DNA of 64,000 bases, taken from contig PVBG01000006.1 of assembly GCA_002968845.1 (NCBI GenBank), positions 186,001 through 250,000 on the forward strand. Reading direction: 5' to 3'. The position numbers and the translations under genes were made by a program. The notes under the pieces were generated by a model, which searched no databases, was not told the origin of the DNA, and saw only the letters and a list, made by a program, of their open reading frames with translations. Shown piece after piece: positions 45,731-54,786 of this stretch (position 1 is the first letter of the stretch; each line of letters opens with the position of its first letter). This stretch comes from Neorhizobium tomejilense. Lineage in GTDB: Bacteria > Pseudomonadota > Alphaproteobacteria > Rhizobiales > Rhizobiaceae.

Positions 45731-45749
45731 ATATCAGGCTTCCTGATAT
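45731..45749. promoter_or_regulatory. Perfect inverted repeat ATATCAGG-CTT-CCTGATAT
   Basis: 8-bp arms with a 3-bp spacer, midway between the divergent monooxygenase and tctB genes. Size and symmetry suit a dimeric regulator. No candidate regulator gene is adjacent; the nearest are the LuxR-type gene at 41262 and IclR gene at 56835. Confidence 0.6.
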
Positions 45750-45825
45750 AAATGCGATAGGATCGAAAACGGCGGGCAGCTGTGGTATCTGATCGACAGG
45801 GGAGACTACGGAATTCGATTGACTG

Positions 45826-45844
45826 ACAAGAGAAATGCTCTTGT
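45826..45844. promoter_or_regulatory. Perfect inverted repeat ACAAGAG-N5-CTCTTGT
   Basis: 7-bp perfect arms with a 5-bp spacer, followed by TATATAGTC (possible -10 region). It is 144 bp before the tctB start codon and 82 bp from the other inverted repeat. A repressor or activator site for the transporter operon is plausible. Confidence 0.6.
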
Positions 45845-45987
45845 ATATAGTCAAATCTAGTTGCCTATAGACGAATTCAGGGCTGCGAATTCGAGGCGCG
45901 GCCCGGGGAGCATGCATAATGACGGTTTGGCTGGCGCCCAAGGGGAGCCAGACCGGTTCACATAGTCGGGTTTTCAGGGAGGAAACC

Positions 45988-46434
45988 ATGGTCATCAAAA
46001 GTCCGCAGGATTTCGGCGCGGGCATCTTGTTCATCCTTTTCGGCGCGGTCGGCCTCTATGTCGGGTCGGACCTCACCTTCGGTTCCGCCCGCAACATGGG
46101 CCCTGGCTATTTCCCGATGATCATTTGCGGCCTGATCGCACTGATCGGGCTGATCGTCACGGTAAAGTCGCTGGCGATCGAAGGTCCCGCCATCGAACGT
46201 ATCCAGCTCCGCCCGATCGTCTTCATCCTGCTGGCGATTGCCGCCTTCGGCATCCTGATCGCTGAAATCGGCGCGGTGATCTCCTCGATCCTGTTGATCA
46301 TGTTCGCTGCCTATGCACGGCGCGACGTCAAACCTGTCGAGACCGTCGTCTTCGCGGTCACCACGGCGGCGTTCGTCGTTATCATCTTCGTATACGCGCT
46401 TGGGCAGCCAATGCCCGTCTGGTGGGGCAGGTAA
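45988..46434 (+). CDS. tctB: Tripartite tricarboxylate transporter small membrane subunit
   Basis: 148-aa membrane protein with four predicted helices, the small TctB subunit. The first helix begins at about residue 8 (FGAGILFILFGAVGLYVG), the NMGPGYFPM segment that follows is diagnostic. GGGAGGAAACC precedes the ATG at 45988; a 23-residue longer frame was discarded. TctA starts 3 bp after its stop. With TctA it imports carboxylic acids with sodium or protons. Confidence 0.94.
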   Translation: MVIKSPQDFGAGILFILFGAVGLYVGSDLTFGSARNMGPGYFPMIICGLIALIGLIVTVKSLAIEGPAIERIQLRPIVFILLAIAAFGILIAEIGAVISSILLIMFAAYARRDVKPVETVVFAVTTAAFVVIIFVYALGQPMPVWWGR

Positions 46435-46437
46435 TCC

Positions 46438-47943
46438 ATGGAAGTCTTTGAACACCTCGCAACCGGCTTCATGGCTGCAGGCTCGCTCGAGAACCTGATG
46501 TTCTGTCTGATCGGAGTCGTGCTCGGCACGCTGATCGGCGTTCTTCCAGGCATCGGACCCATTCCCGCGCTGGCGATCCTGCTGCCGATCACGTTCGGGC
46601 TCGATCCGCTTTCGTCGCTGATCATGCTGGCCGGCATCTATTACGGGGCACAATATGGCGGCTCCACCACCTCGATCCTGGTCAACATGCCGGGTGAAGC
46701 CTCCTCGGTCGTGACCTGTATCGAGGGACATCAGATGGCCCGCAAAGGCCGCGCTGGTGCGGCACTCGCGATCGCCGCTCTCGGCTCGTTCTTCGCCGGC
46801 ACGATCGGCACCGTCTTCATCGCCGCCTTCGGTCCACCGCTCGCCTCGATCGCCCAGCAGTTCAATTCGCCGGATTATTTCGCGTTGATGCTGCTTGGTC
46901 TCACCATGGCGATCGTTCTGGCGCACGGTTCGGTCCTCAAGGCCGTTGCCATGGTCTTGATAGGCCTGCTGCTCGGCCTCGTTGGCACCGACATCAACAC
47001 GGGTCTTACCCGCTATACCTTCGGCCTTTCAGGCCTGTGGGAGGGCATCGACTTCCTGCCGCTGGTTCTCGGCCTCTTCGGCATCGTGGAAATCATCCGC
47101 AACCTCGAGAACCCGCCGCCGCCGCGCGAAGCGATCAGCACCCGCATGCGCGACATGTGGCCGACCAAGAAGGAATTCAAGGAAGCCTATCCGGCCGCCC
47201 TCCGCGGCACGGGCCTCGGCTCGCTCCTCGGCATCCTGCCGGGCGGCGGCGCGGTTCTTGCCTCCTTCGCCAGCTATACGCTCGAAAAGAAGATCTCGAA
47301 GAACCCGCGCAAGTTCGGCACCGGGGCGGTCGAAGGCGTCGCGGGTCCGGAAGCGGCCAACAACGCTGCCGCCCAGACCTCGTTCATCCCGCTCCTGACG
47401 CTCGGCATTCCGTCGAACCCGATCATGGCGATCATGATGGGCGCGATGATCATCCAGGGCATCCAGCCGGGTGCGGCGGTCATGACCACCCGTCCGGACC
47501 TCTTCTGGGGCATGGTCGCCTCGATGTGGATCGGCAACCTGATGCTCGTCGTCATCAACCTGCCGATGATCGGCATCTGGGTGAAGCTTCTGTCGGTTCC
47601 CTACCGCCTGCTCTACCCGGCGATCCTGCTGTTTTGCGCGATCGGTGTCTACTCGACGAGCACCGAGCCGTTCATGATGGTTCTGATGATCGTCTTCACG
47701 GTCTTCGGCTACATCCTCTTCAAGCTCGGCTGCGAGCCCGCGCCCATGGTGCTCGGCTTCATTCTCGGCCCGCTGATGGAGGAAAACCTGCGCCGTTCGC
47801 TGGTCATCTCGCGCGGCGATCCGACGATATTCATCGACCGTCCGATCTCGGCCACGCTTCTCGTGGCGACGGTCCTGATGCTTTGCCTGATCATCTTCCC
47901 GCAGTTCCGAAAGACACGCGAGGAGGCGTTCCAGGAGGAATAA
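46438..47943 (+). CDS. tctA: Tripartite tricarboxylate transporter large membrane subunit
   Basis: 501-aa integral membrane protein, about 12 helices. Diagnostic TctA motifs are present: GVLPGIGPIPALAILLP near residues 37-53, YGGSTTSILVNMPGEASSVVTC near 74-95, GLGSLLGILPGGGAVLASF near 259-277 and PEAANNAAAQTSFIPLLTLGIP near 305-326. One membrane pair serves three binding proteins downstream. Confidence 0.96.
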   Translation: MEVFEHLATGFMAAGSLENLMFCLIGVVLGTLIGVLPGIGPIPALAILLPITFGLDPLSSLIMLAGIYYGAQYGGSTTSILVNMPGEASSVVTCIEGHQMARKGRAGAALAIAALGSFFAGTIGTVFIAAFGPPLASIAQQFNSPDYFALMLLGLTMAIVLAHGSVLKAVAMVLIGLLLGLVGTDINTGLTRYTFGLSGLWEGIDFLPLVLGLFGIVEIIRNLENPPPPREAISTRMRDMWPTKKEFKEAYPAALRGTGLGSLLGILPGGGAVLASFASYTLEKKISKNPRKFGTGAVEGVAGPEAANNAAAQTSFIPLLTLGIPSNPIMAIMMGAMIIQGIQPGAAVMTTRPDLFWGMVASMWIGNLMLVVINLPMIGIWVKLLSVPYRLLYPAILLFCAIGVYSTSTEPFMMVLMIVFTVFGYILFKLGCEPAPMVLGFILGPLMEENLRRSLVISRGDPTIFIDRPISATLLVATVLMLCLIIFPQFRKTREEAFQEE

Positions 47944-47979
47944 CGGACGTTCTGCAACGGTTTTTTGGAGGAAGAGCCA

Positions 47980-48963
47980 ATGACTGAACAACATTTGAAA
48001 CTGACAAGACGCACCCTGATTGCGGCGGCCACGATGGCCGCCGTTCTCCCCGGTGTCTCGTTCGCACAATCCAGCTATCCCAATGGTACGATCACCTTCG
48101 TATGCGCCTTTCCGGCCGGAAGCGGCGCCGATATTCTCGTCCGCTTCTTCTCCGAAAAGGTGGCGGCCGTTTCAAAGCAGACGGTGATCGTCGAGAACAA
48201 GCCGGGCGCCAACGGCAATATCGCCGCCGAATATGTCAGCCGCGCCAAGCCGGACGGCTATACCGTCTACGTCCATTCGGGCACCTCGACCGCGGCCAAC
48301 ATGTCGCTGTTCAAGAAACCCGCGATCGACGTCACCAAGGCGCTGCGAGGGGTCCAGTTCATCAACAAGCAGCCCTTCATGATCGCGGTCGCCGCAGATA
48401 GCCCGATCAAGGACATGAAGCAGCTCACCGAGCACCTGAAGGCCAAGGCCGGCGACGCCACCTATGGCTCGACCGCGACCTCGGGCAAGGTTCTCGCCGA
48501 AGTCTACCTGCAGCTGGCAGGCGTCTCGGCGACCGAAGTCGCCTACAAGACCGGCCCGGATTCCCTGAACGACATCACCAGCGGTCAGCTGGATTTCGCG
48601 GCACTCGACCCGGTCTTCGCGCTCAGCCAGCAGCGCGAGGGGCGCCTGCGGTTGCTCGCGGTCGGCTCGCCGCAGCGCATGAAATCGACGCCCGAGATTC
48701 CGGCCATCAAGGAATATGGCCTCAATGTCGACCAGCTTGGATGGTGGGGTGTGTTCGTGCCGGCCAAGACGCCGGACGATGTCGTTCTGAAGCTGAACGC
48801 ACTGTTCCGGGACGTGCTTGACCAGCCGGAAACGGAAGCCTTCCTGAACAAGTTCGGTGGGGACGTCTACAAAGGTACGCCGAAGGAGGTCGACGAGCTT
48901 CTTGCAAAGACCGTCGAGGAGTGGCGTGCCTATGTGGCGCTGGCGAAGATCCCGCAAAACTGA
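47980..48963 (+). CDS. TctC-type substrate-binding protein, copy 1
   Basis: 327-aa periplasmic binding protein (Bug/TctC family) from the ATG at 47980 after GGAGG. The leader has a TRRTL pair of arginines and then a hydrophobic stretch ending SFAQ, so Tat export is possible. The family pattern ITFVCAFPAGSGAD...VENKPGANGNIAAE and WWGVFVPAKTP is clear. Its sequence is very similar to the next two genes. It delivers an organic or aromatic acid to TctAB. Confidence 0.94.
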   Translation: MTEQHLKLTRRTLIAAATMAAVLPGVSFAQSSYPNGTITFVCAFPAGSGADILVRFFSEKVAAVSKQTVIVENKPGANGNIAAEYVSRAKPDGYTVYVHSGTSTAANMSLFKKPAIDVTKALRGVQFINKQPFMIAVAADSPIKDMKQLTEHLKAKAGDATYGSTATSGKVLAEVYLQLAGVSATEVAYKTGPDSLNDITSGQLDFAALDPVFALSQQREGRLRLLAVGSPQRMKSTPEIPAIKEYGLNVDQLGWWGVFVPAKTPDDVVLKLNALFRDVLDQPETEAFLNKFGGDVYKGTPKEVDELLAKTVEEWRAYVALAKIPQN

Positions 48964-49035
48964 GGCTTGTTCAACGGGCTTGACGGAAGCTTGCTACGGG
49001 AATGACTGGGGCGTTCAAGGGAGGAACTTGTACCG

Positions 49036-50013
49036 ATGACCACTGAAATCTCACGCAGAAACCTGATGATGGCGACTGCCGCGGCCGCCACGCTCGCGCC
49101 CTTTGGTGCGTTCGCGCAGGGTGCTTATCCGAATGGCCAGATCACGTTCGTCTGCGCCTTCCCGGCCGGCTCCGGCGCCGACGTCCTGGTCCGCTTCTTT
49201 GCCGACAAGTTCGCCAAGGTCGCCGGCCAGACGGTGATCGTCGAAAACAAGCCGGGGGCCGCCGGCAACATCGCCGCCATGTACACCGCCCGCGCCAAGC
49301 CGGACGGATATTCGATCTACGTCCATTCCGGCACCTCGACGGCGGCCAACATGTCGCTGTTCAAGGCGCCGCCGATCGACGTCGTCAAGGAGCTGCAGAC
49401 CACCTCCTTCATCAACAAGCAGGCCTTCATGTTCGTCGTGGCTTACGACAGCCCGATCAAGGACATGAAGGAGCTGACCAAGGTGCTGAAGGAAAAGGGC
49501 AACAACGCCAGCTACGCAACGGCTGCGACATCCGGCAAGGTTCTCGGCGAAATCTACAAGCAGGTCGCTGGCGTCGATCCGGTCGAAGTCTCGTTCAAGG
49601 ACGCCAAGGATTCGCTCAACGACATGCTGAGCGGCTCTCTCGACTACGGCGTCCACGATCCGGTTTTCTCCCTGTCGCAGGCCAACGAGAAGCGTGTCCG
49701 GATCCTTGCGACCGGTTCGCCGATCCGGCTGAAGTCGCTGCCCAACATCCCGACCGCCAAGGAACAGGGCTACGACATCGACCAGCTCGGCTGGTGGGGC
49801 TCCTTCGTTCCGAAGGCGACGCCGAAGCCGGTGGTCGACAAGATCAACGCGCTGTTCAACGAAGTCCTGGCCCAGCCCGATACCGTCGCCTTCCTCGCGA
49901 AATTCGGCGGTGACGTCTATGTCGGCACTCCGGACGAGGGTCAGGCACTGCTCGCCAAGACCGTCGAGGAGTGGAAGACGTATGTGGCCATGGCCAAGAT
50001 TCCGCAGAATTAA
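49036..50013 (+). CDS. TctC-type substrate-binding protein, copy 2
   Basis: 325-aa Bug/TctC binding protein. The leader has SRRNLMM and a hydrophobic stretch ending AFAQ, a good twin-arginine (Tat) candidate. ITFVCAFPAGSGADVLVRFF at about residues 36-55 is nearly identical to copies 1 and 3. GGGAGG lies upstream. It is 72 bp after copy 1; differences between copies cluster in the loops that contact ligand in this family. Confidence 0.94.
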   Translation: MTTEISRRNLMMATAAAATLAPFGAFAQGAYPNGQITFVCAFPAGSGADVLVRFFADKFAKVAGQTVIVENKPGAAGNIAAMYTARAKPDGYSIYVHSGTSTAANMSLFKAPPIDVVKELQTTSFINKQAFMFVVAYDSPIKDMKELTKVLKEKGNNASYATAATSGKVLGEIYKQVAGVDPVEVSFKDAKDSLNDMLSGSLDYGVHDPVFSLSQANEKRVRILATGSPIRLKSLPNIPTAKEQGYDIDQLGWWGSFVPKATPKPVVDKINALFNEVLAQPDTVAFLAKFGGDVYVGTPDEGQALLAKTVEEWKTYVAMAKIPQN

Positions 50014-50096
50014 TCAACCGATTCGAAAGACCCTCTCGCCATAGTGCGGCAGGTTCTTTCGCAGGGACCCTTACGAACCGCCATAGGAGATGAAAA

Positions 50097-51080
50097 GTGA
50101 CAAAATGGCTTAAGAAGATCGCACAAGCCACCGCCGCCATGGCGATGCTGGCGGTCGCACAGATTGCAAACGTTACGCCCGCCCAGGCCGCTTATCCGGA
50201 GCAGACGATCACCTTCGTCTGCGCCTTCCCGGCCGGCTCCGGCGCCGACGTTCTCGTCCGCTATTTCGCGGACAAGGTGTCCAAGGTCGCCGGCGCCACG
50301 ATCATCGTCGAAAACAAGCCGGGCGCGCTCAGCAACATCGCCGCTGAATACACGTCGCGCTCCAAGCCGGACGGCTACACGATCTTCGTCCATTCCGGCA
50401 ACTCGATCGCTGGCAACATGTGGATCATGAAGAAGCCGCCCATCGACGTCGGCAAGGACCTGATGACGATCGCCACCATCAACAAGCAGGCCTTCATGAT
50501 CGCCGTCGCCAAGGACGCGCCCTACAAGGACCTGAAGGAACTGACCGCCGCGATGAAGGAAAAGGGCGACGGTGGCTCCTATGCCGTCAACGCCACTTCG
50601 GGCAAGGTCATGGCCGAAGTCTACAAGCAGAAAGCCGGCCTCGAGACCGTTTCGGTCCAGTACAAGACTGCCGCCGACTCGCTTAACGACATGACCAGCG
50701 GCGCAATGGACTTCGGCTCCTACGATCCGGTCTTTGCCCTCGCCCAGCAGCGCGAAGGCCGCTTCCGTCTTCTCGGCGTCGGCTCGCCGGAACGCATGAA
50801 GGGCGCTCCGAACATTCCGACCCTGAAGGAACAGGGCTTTGACGTCGACCAGCTCGGCTGGTGGGGTGCCATGGTTGCCAAGGGCACGCCGGAAGACATC
50901 ACCACCAAGATCAACGGCTGGTTCAACACCGTTCTGCAGCAGCCGGAAACCCAGAAGTTCCTGGCCGACCAGGGCGGCGACGCCTACATCTCTACTCCTG
51001 CCGAAGCCCAGGCTCTGATGATCAAGACGATCGCGGAGTGGAAGGACTACGTCGCGATCGCCCAGATCCCGCAGCAGTAA
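50097..51080 (+). CDS. TctC-type substrate-binding protein, copy 3
   Basis: 327-aa Bug/TctC binding protein starting at GTG (50097) with AGGAGATGAAAA upstream. Unlike the other copies, its leader is a plain Sec signal peptide (KWLKK, then a hydrophobic run ending PAQAA) with no twin arginines. The mature part begins ITFVCAFPAGSGADVLVRYF. It ends at a terminator. With copies 1 and 2 it represents tandem duplication within a single transporter operon. Confidence 0.94.
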   Translation: MTKWLKKIAQATAAMAMLAVAQIANVTPAQAAYPEQTITFVCAFPAGSGADVLVRYFADKVSKVAGATIIVENKPGALSNIAAEYTSRSKPDGYTIFVHSGNSIAGNMWIMKKPPIDVGKDLMTIATINKQAFMIAVAKDAPYKDLKELTAAMKEKGDGGSYAVNATSGKVMAEVYKQKAGLETVSVQYKTAADSLNDMTSGAMDFGSYDPVFALAQQREGRFRLLGVGSPERMKGAPNIPTLKEQGFDVDQLGWWGAMVAKGTPEDITTKINGWFNTVLQQPETQKFLADQGGDAYISTPAEAQALMIKTIAEWKDYVAIAQIPQQ

Positions 51081-51100
51081 GACTTGCTGAAACAGATAAA

Positions 51101-51128
51101 AAAAGCCGGTGGAAACGCCGGCTTTTTT
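51101..51128 (+). terminator. Rho-independent terminator of the tct operon
   Basis: GCCGG(TG)/(CG)CCGGC stem with a GAAA tetraloop, flanked by A-run on the left and TTTTTT on the right, so it can stop transcription in both directions, between the convergent tctC copy 3 and the class II aldolase gene. Confidence 0.92.
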
Positions 51129-51185
51129 CGTTGCGGAGAATAGGAGGAAAGCCCGCCAGTTCCCGGCAAGCGGTCGTATCAGATG

Positions 51186-51998
51186 TCAGGCCCGATAGCT
51201 CGGATCGATCCGATCCAGCTTGCGCAGCATCGCCGGCCATTCCTTCAGTCCCGGCTTTGCCGGCGACATCTCGTACATATGCGCGGTCAGCTCGGCGATC
51301 TTCTCGGCCGGAACGGTGAGACCCTGCGGCTGGGCGGCCATGGCGGCGAGCTGGGCGCGGGCGGCTTTCTCCAGCCAGAAGGTCCACACGAACGCCTCGC
51401 CGACACTTTCGCCCGATGTCAGCGTGCCGTGGTTCTTGAGGATCATGTTCTTGTGCGGGCCGAGATCGTGGATCAGCCTGTCCTGCTCTTCCATGTTGAG
51501 GGCCAGGCCCTCGTAGCCGTGATAGCCGATGCGGTTGTAGAAGAACATCGAATGCTGGGAGAGCGGCAGCAAGCCGCAATCGAGCATGGAAAGCGCCATG
51601 CCCGCCTCGGTATGCAGGTGCATGACACAGTTGAGCTCGTGGCGCGCCTTGTGCACGGCGTGGTGGATGACGAAACCGGCGCCGTTCACCGGATAGTCCG
51701 ACTTGCCGATGATCTTCGCCTCGTGGTCGATCTTGACGAGGTTGCTCGCCTTGATCTCGTCGAAGGCCATCCCGAACGGATTGATCAGGAAGTGGTTTTC
51801 GGTGCCCGGCACGCGGGCCGAGATATGGGTGTAGATGAGGTCGTCCCAGCCGTAGAGTGCCGCGAGACGATAGGCGGCGGCGAGATCGACGCGGACGGCC
51901 CATTCCTCGTCGGTGACCGAGGCGCGGTCGAATTCGGTGATAACCTCGCCGGGCTGGTCCTGCCCTGCCAGTCCGATGACGTGACGTTGAAATGCCAT
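51186..51998 (-). CDS. Class II aldolase/adducin family protein
   Basis: 270-aa zinc-dependent aldolase-fold protein. Metal-binding His residues are visible in IYTHISAR (near 53-60) and VMHLHTEAG (near 129-137), with KNHGTLTSGESVGEAF (near 182-197) supplying the third. Members cleave sugar phosphates or decarboxylate hydroxy acids. Last gene of the operon of Rieske, amidohydrolase, ThDP and dehydrogenase proteins; its substrate in that pathway is unknown. Confidence 0.9.
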   Translation of the reverse strand: MAFQRHVIGLAGQDQPGEVITEFDRASVTDEEWAVRVDLAAAYRLAALYGWDDLIYTHISARVPGTENHFLINPFGMAFDEIKASNLVKIDHEAKIIGKSDYPVNGAGFVIHHAVHKARHELNCVMHLHTEAGMALSMLDCGLLPLSQHSMFFYNRIGYHGYEGLALNMEEQDRLIHDLGPHKNMILKNHGTLTSGESVGEAFVWTFWLEKAARAQLAAMAAQPQGLTVPAEKIAELTAHMYEMSPAKPGLKEWPAMLRKLDRIDPSYRA

Positions 51999-52024
51999 GT
52001 GACGTCCTCCCCAGAGTTCAAAAG

Positions 52025-52999
52025 CTAGAGTTCAAAAGCCCAGATCGCGATCGGGACCACCGGCGTCGGCAGCGGCGTTCCCTTGAAAAACGCGTTGACA
52101 TTCTCGACCAGCAAAAGGGCCATGGCGAGGCGGGTTTCCGCAGTCGCGCTGCCCTGGTGCGGCGTCATGATGACATTCGGCATCCACAGCAGCTTTTCCG
52201 AAACCCTCGGCTCGTTGGCAAATACGTCCAGTGCCGCAAAGCCGAGCTTGCCGGTCCTGAGCGCCTCCACCAGCGCCGCCTCGTCGACGATCGAACCGCG
52301 CGAGACGTTGACCAGCGTGCCCTGAGGTCCGAGGGCCTCCAGCACGTCGCGGTTGACGATTTTCCTGGTGTCGTCGCCGCCGCGGCTGGCGACGACGAGG
52401 AAATCGCTCTCCTTCGCCATCGCGACGAGATCCGGCATGTAGGTATAAGGGACAGGTTTCCGCCGCGGCCCATGATACGAAACCCGCATCCGGAAAGCGG
52501 CGGCCCGTTCCGCAATCGCTGCGCCGATATTGCCGAGCCCGACAATGCCGATTGCCTTGTTCTTGAGCGAGCGGCCGAGCGGGACTTTTGCCGCGATCGT
52601 CGTCCATCGGCCGTCGCGGACATATTGGGTCTGGGGCACGATATCGCGGGCGGAGGCCAGCATCAGCGCCATGGCGAGATCGGCGACATCCTCCGTCAGC
52701 AGGCCCGGCGTGTTGCAAATGCCGATGCCACGCGACTTGACGGTCGGCATATGGATCGAGTCGATGCCGATGCCGTAACAGGCGACCAGCTTCAGGTTGG
52801 GGAATTTTGCGAGAATATCCGCGTTGGCGCCGACGCCTGGATCGGTGACCAGCACCTGCACGCCCGGCATCTCGCCGCCTGCGGCGACGTCCGCGAGCGA
52901 CATTTGCCGCCCGCCCATGCCTTCGAGCGTCGAGACCACCGAAGCCGGCAGAACCGCCGTCAGCACAACGATACGGATGGTTTTCTTCTCTGATGTCAC
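52025..52999 (-). CDS. D-2-hydroxyacid dehydrogenase
   Basis: About 324 aa from the GTG at 52999, which has GGGGAGGG upstream; the frame is open to 53059 but no better start is seen. NAD-binding GLGNIG lies near residue 155 with Arg in SRGGDDTRKI, Glu in FANEP and the catalytic His in TPHQGSAT, the D-isomer dehydrogenase triad. It reduces a 2-keto acid or oxidises a 2-hydroxy acid. It follows the ThDP gene by 108 bp. Confidence 0.92.
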   Translation of the reverse strand: MTSEKKTIRIVVLTAVLPASVVSTLEGMGGRQMSLADVAAGGEMPGVQVLVTDPGVGANADILAKFPNLKLVACYGIGIDSIHMPTVKSRGIGICNTPGLLTEDVADLAMALMLASARDIVPQTQYVRDGRWTTIAAKVPLGRSLKNKAIGIVGLGNIGAAIAERAAAFRMRVSYHGPRRKPVPYTYMPDLVAMAKESDFLVVASRGGDDTRKIVNRDVLEALGPQGTLVNVSRGSIVDEAALVEALRTGKLGFAALDVFANEPRVSEKLLWMPNVIMTPHQGSATAETRLAMALLLVENVNAFFKGTPLPTPVVPIAIWAFEL

Positions 53000-53107
53000 G
53001 GAAACGATGCCCTCCCCGGATCGAAATCTTGGAGCCGACTTTATACGGCTCCCTGCCATGACGATAGGCCTTTTCGTCCATGTAGAACGGAATTCGTCAT
53101 CGACGGA

Positions 53108-54706
53108 TTACCCGTGGATGAATTTCCAGGGGCTCACTTCGCTTTCGAGCGACAGCGGCACTTCGATCAGCCACGGGCCGCCGCGCGCAATCGCGGTATC
53201 GATTGCCGTGCGGAGATCCTCCGGAGCGCTCACTCGGGCGAAATCCACATGGAAGGCGGCGGCGAGCTTGCCGAAATCCGGGTTCTTCAGTTCCGAGCCG
53301 ATCAGTCGCCCCCCGAAAGCTTCGCTCTGGTCGCGCTTCACGTTGCCGAAGGCGGAATTGTTGAAGACAACGGTGATGACGTCGATGCCATACTGCGCGG
53401 CGGTCGCCAGTTCCTGCGCCGCGAACATGAAACCGCCATCGCCGGCGATCGACACCACCGGCACGTCCGGCCGGGCAATCTTGACGCCAAGTGCGGTCGG
53501 AAAGCCGAAGCCGAGCGTGCCCTGGAAGCCGGTCGAGATGAAGGTGCGTGGTTCGTAGACCGGATAACAGTACCAGGAGGCGAAACCGGACTGGCAGACC
53601 TCCTCGACGAGGATGCCGTCGTCGGGAAGGGCAGCGCGGATCGCCTGCAGATATCCGTAATGCGGCGAGACTTCCTGGATGGCTTGCGCCGTTTGCGCGC
53701 GCGCCTCTCGGATCGCTTCCTGCCAGTCGTCGGAAGGCATCGGCGGCTTGAGTTCGGCAAGCAGCGCCGTGAGGGAGGTCTTTGCTCGGCCGAGCACGCC
53801 GAGGGCCTCCGGCGTGCGGATCAGCTCCTCCGCGTCGATTTCCAGCCGCACCACCGGCACTTCGGCTCTCGGCTTCCAACGCCAGCTCGGCACCTCGAGC
53901 CGGGTGCCGATGCCGATGACGCAATCGACCGCCGGCCACAGCTTTCGCGCCTCGGCGATGGTGAGGCCGAGTTCGTGGCGGTTGGAGACCACGCCGCGTC
54001 CGGAACGAAAGCCGACCACCGGCGCATGCAGCATTTCCGCAAGCCGCAGCACCTCATCACGGGCCTCGAAGGCGCCGGGCCCGACGAAGATCATCGGCCG
54101 TTCCGCCCGGCCGATCGCCGCCGCCGCCTCGCCGACCGCTACATCGGCTATCGGATCCGGATGATTTTCGAGCGGCCGGGCAATCTCGAATTCGCCCTCC
54201 GCCACGAACTGTTCCCAGGGCATTTCAACCGTTGCCGGGCCGGGCTTCAGGGAGCGCATCTCGCGAAACGCATGGGCGATTGCGACGGAAACGTCCGCTG
54301 CCTTGTCGGCGCGTTCGGCAGACTTGGCGATGCCGGCGAGAACGGCGCGCTGGTCGCGCATCTCGTGCAGGTGGCCGCGGCCCTTGCCGAGAAACGCGGT
54401 CGGTACCTGCCCGGTCAGGCACAGAACCGGCTCGTTGCAGCCCCACGCGGTCAGCAGCGCAGCGCCCGTGTTGAGCACGCCCGGGCCGGGCACGACGGAA
54501 TAGACACCGGGATTGCCCGAGGCTCGGGCGTAACCGAAGGCCATATAGGCGCATGTCTGCTCGTGCCGCGGCGTGATCACCCGCATGCCGTCGCGCTGGA
54601 AGGCGTCGAACAGGCCGTAGAGCTGGGCGCCTGGTATGCCGAAGACGGTATCCACATCGTGGGCGCGCAGTGAAGCGACGATGGAATCGCCTCCGGTGAT
54701 GGTCAT
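53108..54706 (-). CDS. ThDP-dependent decarboxylase/synthase family enzyme
   Basis: 532-aa thiamine-diphosphate enzyme of the acetolactate synthase/benzoylformate decarboxylase family. The N-terminal catalytic Glu is in RHEQTCAYMA (near residue 45). The GDGGFMFAAQELATA...NNSAFG metal/ThDP-binding motif is at about 414-443. It probably decarboxylates or carboligates a 2-keto acid. It stands between an ACMSD-like amidohydrolase and a hydroxyacid dehydrogenase, so a keto-acid intermediate is likely. Confidence 0.9.
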   Translation of the reverse strand: MTITGGDSIVASLRAHDVDTVFGIPGAQLYGLFDAFQRDGMRVITPRHEQTCAYMAFGYARASGNPGVYSVVPGPGVLNTGAALLTAWGCNEPVLCLTGQVPTAFLGKGRGHLHEMRDQRAVLAGIAKSAERADKAADVSVAIAHAFREMRSLKPGPATVEMPWEQFVAEGEFEIARPLENHPDPIADVAVGEAAAAIGRAERPMIFVGPGAFEARDEVLRLAEMLHAPVVGFRSGRGVVSNRHELGLTIAEARKLWPAVDCVIGIGTRLEVPSWRWKPRAEVPVVRLEIDAEELIRTPEALGVLGRAKTSLTALLAELKPPMPSDDWQEAIREARAQTAQAIQEVSPHYGYLQAIRAALPDDGILVEEVCQSGFASWYCYPVYEPRTFISTGFQGTLGFGFPTALGVKIARPDVPVVSIAGDGGFMFAAQELATAAQYGIDVITVVFNNSAFGNVKRDQSEAFGGRLIGSELKNPDFGKLAAAFHVDFARVSAPEDLRTAIDTAIARGGPWLIEVPLSLESEVSPWKFIHG

Positions 54707-54786
54707 GTTGGAATGTCCTTGTTAGACGAAGTGGAAGACCATGAAAAACTGCCGCGGTGCTGAGGGGCTCCACACACCCTCCCCGC

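Larger units (their letters stand above)
45518..45987. other. 470-bp divergent regulatory region
   Basis: Spacer between the flavin monooxygenase (minus) and tctB (plus). It is more AT-rich than surrounding DNA, contains the two perfect inverted repeats listed below and no gene that I can support. Likely holds promoters for both directions. Confidence 0.7.
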
